Source: Sabellastarte sp. h YS-2021 (Eukaryota > Annelida > Polychaeta > Sabellida > Sabellidae). Taken from it: 64,000 nt of DNA. Below the pieces are notes generated by a model. That model was given only the letters and a program-made list of their open reading frames with translations, did not search any database and was not told where the DNA came from. A program made the position numbers and the translations under genes. This document shows positions 55,101-61,100 of this stretch, piece after piece. The stretch covers positions 86,890,706-86,954,705 of the forward strand of contig OZ024934.1 in assembly GCA_964017235.1 (NCBI GenBank). The letters run 5' to 3'. Every line of letters begins with the position of its first letter. Position 1 is the first letter of the stretch.

Positions 55101-58100
55101 GAACATGGCTGTAACGGCTTATTTATGACTAGATGTACCCAGGGTAAGTCCATGATAGAGTATCATTTAACCCAGTTCATCTGAATTGTATTAAATAATT
55201 ATGTATCCTTACTATTATAATTCATCTTACCTATGCAACCATCACCTGTAGCATTAACCACAAGGTCCCGATCACATGCTGTGCAAATATTGTATGCTGA
55301 ACATTGTGAACAATTCAGCATTGCATCTGCACATCCTAAAATAGTCATATAGTAATGTTACTTCCTAAAAACCTAAATGAAAGATGAACCTACTACACAA
55401 AGCACAAGCTGATAAATTTCTGCACAAACTAACTGTAGCAATTAAAGCCAACTAAAGGCAAACAGCAATAAATAAAAATATAACACAAGGTTGCGATTCT
55501 TGAATGATTAATGCCACCAGCCAACCAGTTCTGTGCTTATTTATTTTAACCATCATATCATGTTTCATTTGTGAATATTTCATTCAGCAAAAGGACTTAA
55601 TATAATTGTACCTTTACAATTGTTTTCCAATTGCGAATAAACATGTTGAAATATAAAAAAGATTGCTACAAATGTGCATTTGATTTAGATTCAATAAGCA
55701 ATCACACATCATTGTCTGTAATTAACATATACTTAGGAACTGCACTCAAATCATATCTTTACTGAGCACCATTAACCCAATTCTGCTGAATTGTGGTAAA
55801 TAATTCCATGTTGTTGTGGTTCTACATCTCACCTGTACATCCATCACCTGTAGTATTTACCACAAGGTCCCCATCACATACTGTGCAAACATTATATGCT
55901 GAACATTGGGAACAATTGAGCATTGCATCTCCACATTCTGAAATGACAATGATATTATGCTGTGTTTTACCCACAATGAATCACAAAATTCAGATGTACA
56001 AACTAAACACACATGCACAGCATCGGGTCCTTTTAAATGCATACAAATGTTAACATCAATATCAATTGCCACTTCTATGCAGATGACACCCAGTTGTTTA
56101 TTCATGTCTCAAAAAATGCAGCCCTGGCTTTTGACAAACTGAATTCATGCATCATAGACTTTCAAGCATGGATGTTGTCAAGTAGGCTCAAATTAAACCC
56201 TGATAAAACAGAGTTTATCATCTCTGGATCTCATGCTCTGCTCAAGAAATTAGATTCCCACCTCCCTGTCAGGATATTTGGTAATTTCATGCATCCAGCA
56301 GTTGTGATAAAGGACCTTGGTGTCTGGTTTGATGCTAATTTCTCTTTCACTGATTGTGTCCGCAATATTTGTAAGACATATTCATTCAAATGCTTGATCT
56401 CAGGCGGATTTGACAGTATCTGACAGATGAGGCTGCTATTCTGGCAGCCAATGCCTTGGTGAGTATTCGCCTTAATTACTGCAACTCTCTCTTCAGGAGT
56501 CTGTCCAGTGTCAACATGCACAAAATGCAGTGTATTCAAAACACACTTGCTAGGATTCTCACAAACTGTAATAAATACACACGGCCATCTCCTGTTCTCA
56601 AACGACTCTATTGGCTACCAGTTGAATTTTGCCGTACCTTTAAAACTGATACTCTAGTTTACAAGTTTCTTCACAGTGGACATCTCAATTGCATTTAAGT
56701 TACAAGAATGAACCAATCAAGCTTCACTAACTCTGATTCTTCATATATTTTGACATTTATTCACTGAGATTAAATTCATTACAATTTTTTAGTCCAGTCC
56801 CTGTAAATTGTAGGAAATGATTCAGCAATATAATGGTAATGTATCTTACCTGTACATCCATCACCTGTACCATTCACCACTAGGTTCCCATCACATGTTG
56901 TGCAAACATTATATGCTGAACAATCTGAACAACCAAGCATTGCATTAGCACATTCTGAAATAACAATGACCTTACTTTATTTTCAATACAAAGTTGAGGC
57001 TTTACTCCCGTTCAGAAGACATCATACTGGGAAAGGTCCCTGGCATTGTTGGAATTGAACATATACAGATGTGACGGCAAGTGATTACATGGCAAATCTG
57101 CTAAACACTAGGCCAGTGAGGACCTATTTTGCTTAAAATGTAATTAGATCATTCAGATGTACAGGGTGGTACACAGAAGCACCACTTAACATTTGATGCA
57201 TTTTGTATGAATATAAAAGGTAAGAATGTAGGATTTCTTGTGTGAATTCAAGTTGCAAAGTATAAAGTAATCAAAAAGTAATGGCTGAAACTGTTGAGAT
57301 TTGTTTGACCATCTGAATTGAAAATAACCAGAAGAATTGAATTTGAGCAAAGCTATCCATTAAGATCAATGTAAGGTTTCAAAACAATGATGACCTCTTT
57401 CCAGAAATAATTGTTGCAGGACATAGCCAAAACAAATGCTCAAGAGTTTCATTTCATTTCATCATTTATTTTACAAATGTTTAAAAGACTCGTTGGTTGT
57501 CAAAACATGTTGCAGTATTTTGTCCTGGACGCTCCTATATTTGCTCTTAACAGTGCGCTGGAAATTGATAGAGTAATATTCTGACATAACCTCTTCAGAA
57601 ATGAGGCTTTTGTATATTTTCTGACCATTTGGATCTGTGATTTGGTTTTACATTGTTTCAATATTTTTCCAATATATCCCATAGCAATAATTCTTCAATT
57701 GGAGGAAATCTGTTATAACTGGCTGACTAATATAACTACCTCTTAATTCAGCTGGATCTCTTAGAATATCCCCATTCTATGACTTTGGAAGACAATGTGT
57801 AAGGAAATAAAAATCTACAAAGTTTATATTTAAGCCATATGTTGACTCAAAGTCCTCAAAGCCACCAGTCCACCAGATTGATGCAGTAAATCATTCAACA
57901 TATTAATAGTTTTACCTTGGAATTCTGTTTTCTTGATAGTTATGTTTGTATTTAACAAAAGTGATGTGTCGCATAATGGATATGTTCTAACATTTATATT
58001 ATTTTCAAAGTAAATCTCATATGACATCCATGCTTTTAACACATTGCCCCAAAAGGACTTATTAACTCTAGACAGAAATTTTTGTAGGGAACAAGTATCT

Positions 58101-61100
58101 TGAAACCATACAGATGGATTGTAATTAACAGTACTCTCAACTATATATCAATATATTGTTTCTGTTTATTATCTCTGGGATCTTTTGAGAGCTTTATTTA
58201 AAAAGCTTGTGTTCATTAATCTTAGTCCTCCATTAAAAATATCTTGCTCTAGTTGTGAAAATATAATTCTTGGTTTATTTTCCTTCTAAAAAATCATTTA
58301 AAGAGTTTAAGAGTTCATTAAGTTTATTCCTTACTTTGTGATGGGAGAACTTTCATTGCATTAACTAATTTTGGAATAACAAGTGTTTTTTTTTTTACTT
58401 TGATTTCTCCAATAACTGACAGTCTATGTTTTCTATAACTTTGAAAATAAATTTTCAATTGATATAACCTTTGCATTATAATTTAATTCTGTCATTGTCT
58501 CAAGGTCTGTGTGAAAAGAGATTCCCAATAATATAAATAAATTGTCCAAGAAAGATTAACTTCAGGGCAAATAATGTTTTTAGCCTTTTATTGACCCAAG
58601 CCAAACTGCTGAGGTTTTATCAAAATCTAAGTTTAGGCCCCAACTCTGATAAAAGCCACTCAATATGTTTAAATTAGAACTCAGTGATTTAATACTTCAT
58701 TTTATGTTATTCCTCTAACCTTTGCATCTACTAAAGCTTTCAGGTGCATTCAAGGTGCAAACAATAGGCACCTGACTTAAACATTTGTAGGTATTGTAAG
58801 TATTGATAAATTTTGGGGCTAACTGCATTCAAAATAAGCACCTACTGAGTCTAATCTACCCAGATTCTCTAAACTATAGTGAACAATTTTGTATTTAGTG
58901 GTAATACATCTTACCTGTACATCCATCACCTGTAGCATTAACCACAAGGTCACCATCACATGCTGTGCAGATATTATATGCTGAGCATTGTGAACAATTT
59001 GACATTGCTACCTGACATTCTGAAATGTTATTGAGTTTGTTATTTATTTATTTATAATAAAGCTACATAAATAAAACAACAATCACATGATGGCGACAAA
59101 GGAAAACACAATCAAATTTTTAAATTTTGATGAAAACTTGCATTCAAAATAATCAACTTGATGCAAATTTGTTAAGTATCATAAAGAAAATATGGAAGCA
59201 AAACAACATAATGGAATAAAAAGCTAATTTCAACGTTTATTCAAAGATTAAGAAATCACACATCGACCAATCTCTTTAATTCATATGTCCTACTGTTTTG
59301 TTCAATAATTCTACAAGTTTGTGATAATCCTACCTGTACATCCATCACTTGTAGCATTAACCACAAGATCCCCATCACAGGCTGTACACACATTATATGC
59401 TGAGCATTGTGAACAATTAGGCATTGCAGCTGCACATTCTAAAAGATAAGGATATACCATAATTTTACACCAGGGTAATAACTACATTTGGTTATACAAA
59501 ACTAAAGTAAAAACATAATATTTTGTATTATTTTATATGAAATTTAAGAAGCTTTTATGTGTGTGCAAGTTGCCAAAAACAATCAAAAACGATCAAAAAC
59601 ATCAGTACCTGTAATTGATTTATTGAAATAACTGCATAGAGTATAATCTATATCACTTAACCCAGTTCCTCTTAGCTGTGATAAACAATTGTGTATTTTG
59701 ACAATAATACGTCTTACCTGTGCATCCATCACCTGCACTGTTAATCACAAGATCCCCATCACATGCTGTACAATTATTAAATGCTGAACATTCTAAGCAA
59801 TTGGGCATTGCATTTGTACATTCTGAAATAAAAATTAGGTTATGCTATTTCCTCTGCATTGATTGACTGGAGTTTAACGTGACTTTCAACACATTATGGT
59901 AATAATTAACAATATTCACACTTACTCAACTGTAAAATCTATGAATAATATAAGCGTTGTTACAATTTTCATGCATCAAAATCAAAAGGTAGAAAACATG
60001 GAATTAAATCAACAGAAACCCTCATGTACTTGCCAGTTAACCTTACTAAACAATATTTTACCCCATATGACTCTGAAAAGTCATAAATGATTCTTCATTT
60101 TTGTGGTAATTCACCTTACCTGTACATCCATCACCTGTACCATTAACTACAAGATCCCCATCACATACTGCACAAATATTATATGCTGAACATTGTGAAC
60201 AATTAGGCATTGCAGCTGCACATTCTGAAATAACAATAATGCCATATGATTTTTGTTTCAGTGCAATCAAACAATGTATGTGTATAGAACCGAAAATCAA
60301 AACACAACATAACATTTAGAACATTTGGTATTGATATACAATTTTCAAATATGGACAATGATAAAAAATAATTACAGCTTTCATGTGAATTAAAACTGTA
60401 AACACTCAAACAATTTGAATCAAATGTCTGTATTTTTTAATAAATTTACTCTACTTAGAATTAGCTCATTACTGAGTATGAATTATCCCAGATAATTTTT
60501 TGTGATATTATATTATAGGGTTTTAGAGTGTGCCAACCGGAAGATAAATAATGCTTGTCATAACCTTTTGATCTTCTGTATATCTGTATCCATATAATAT
60601 CTGGGTCCAATCCGGACATCAAACTACTACATAATCTAAATTATACCAAGCAATGCCACATTTTGTGGTAATATATTTTACCTGTACAACCATCTCCTGC
60701 ACCATTAACCACAAGGTCCCCATCACATGCTGTGCAAACATTATATGCTGAACATTGTGAACAATTCAGCATTGCATCTGCACATTCTGAAAAAAAGAAT
60801 GAAATAATGCAATTTATTCTACATCAATTGGTCAGTAGTCATCTGGATTTTTTGTAGATCTCTGGTTCATAGCTTGTTATCTGAAAATATCACCAGGCTG
60901 CGATATATCCAAAATTGTTTGCCATGCTATAACCAGTGCTTCAAGAGTGACTCACATTACTCCAATCCATAAATCTCGTGACTGGCTTCCTGTGAAACAA
61001 CAAATCATTTTCCAAACCTTGGTATTTGTATACAAGTACCTAACCACTGGAAACCCAAAATATATTGCCCATATTTGACTCTATACATCTGCTGTTAAGA

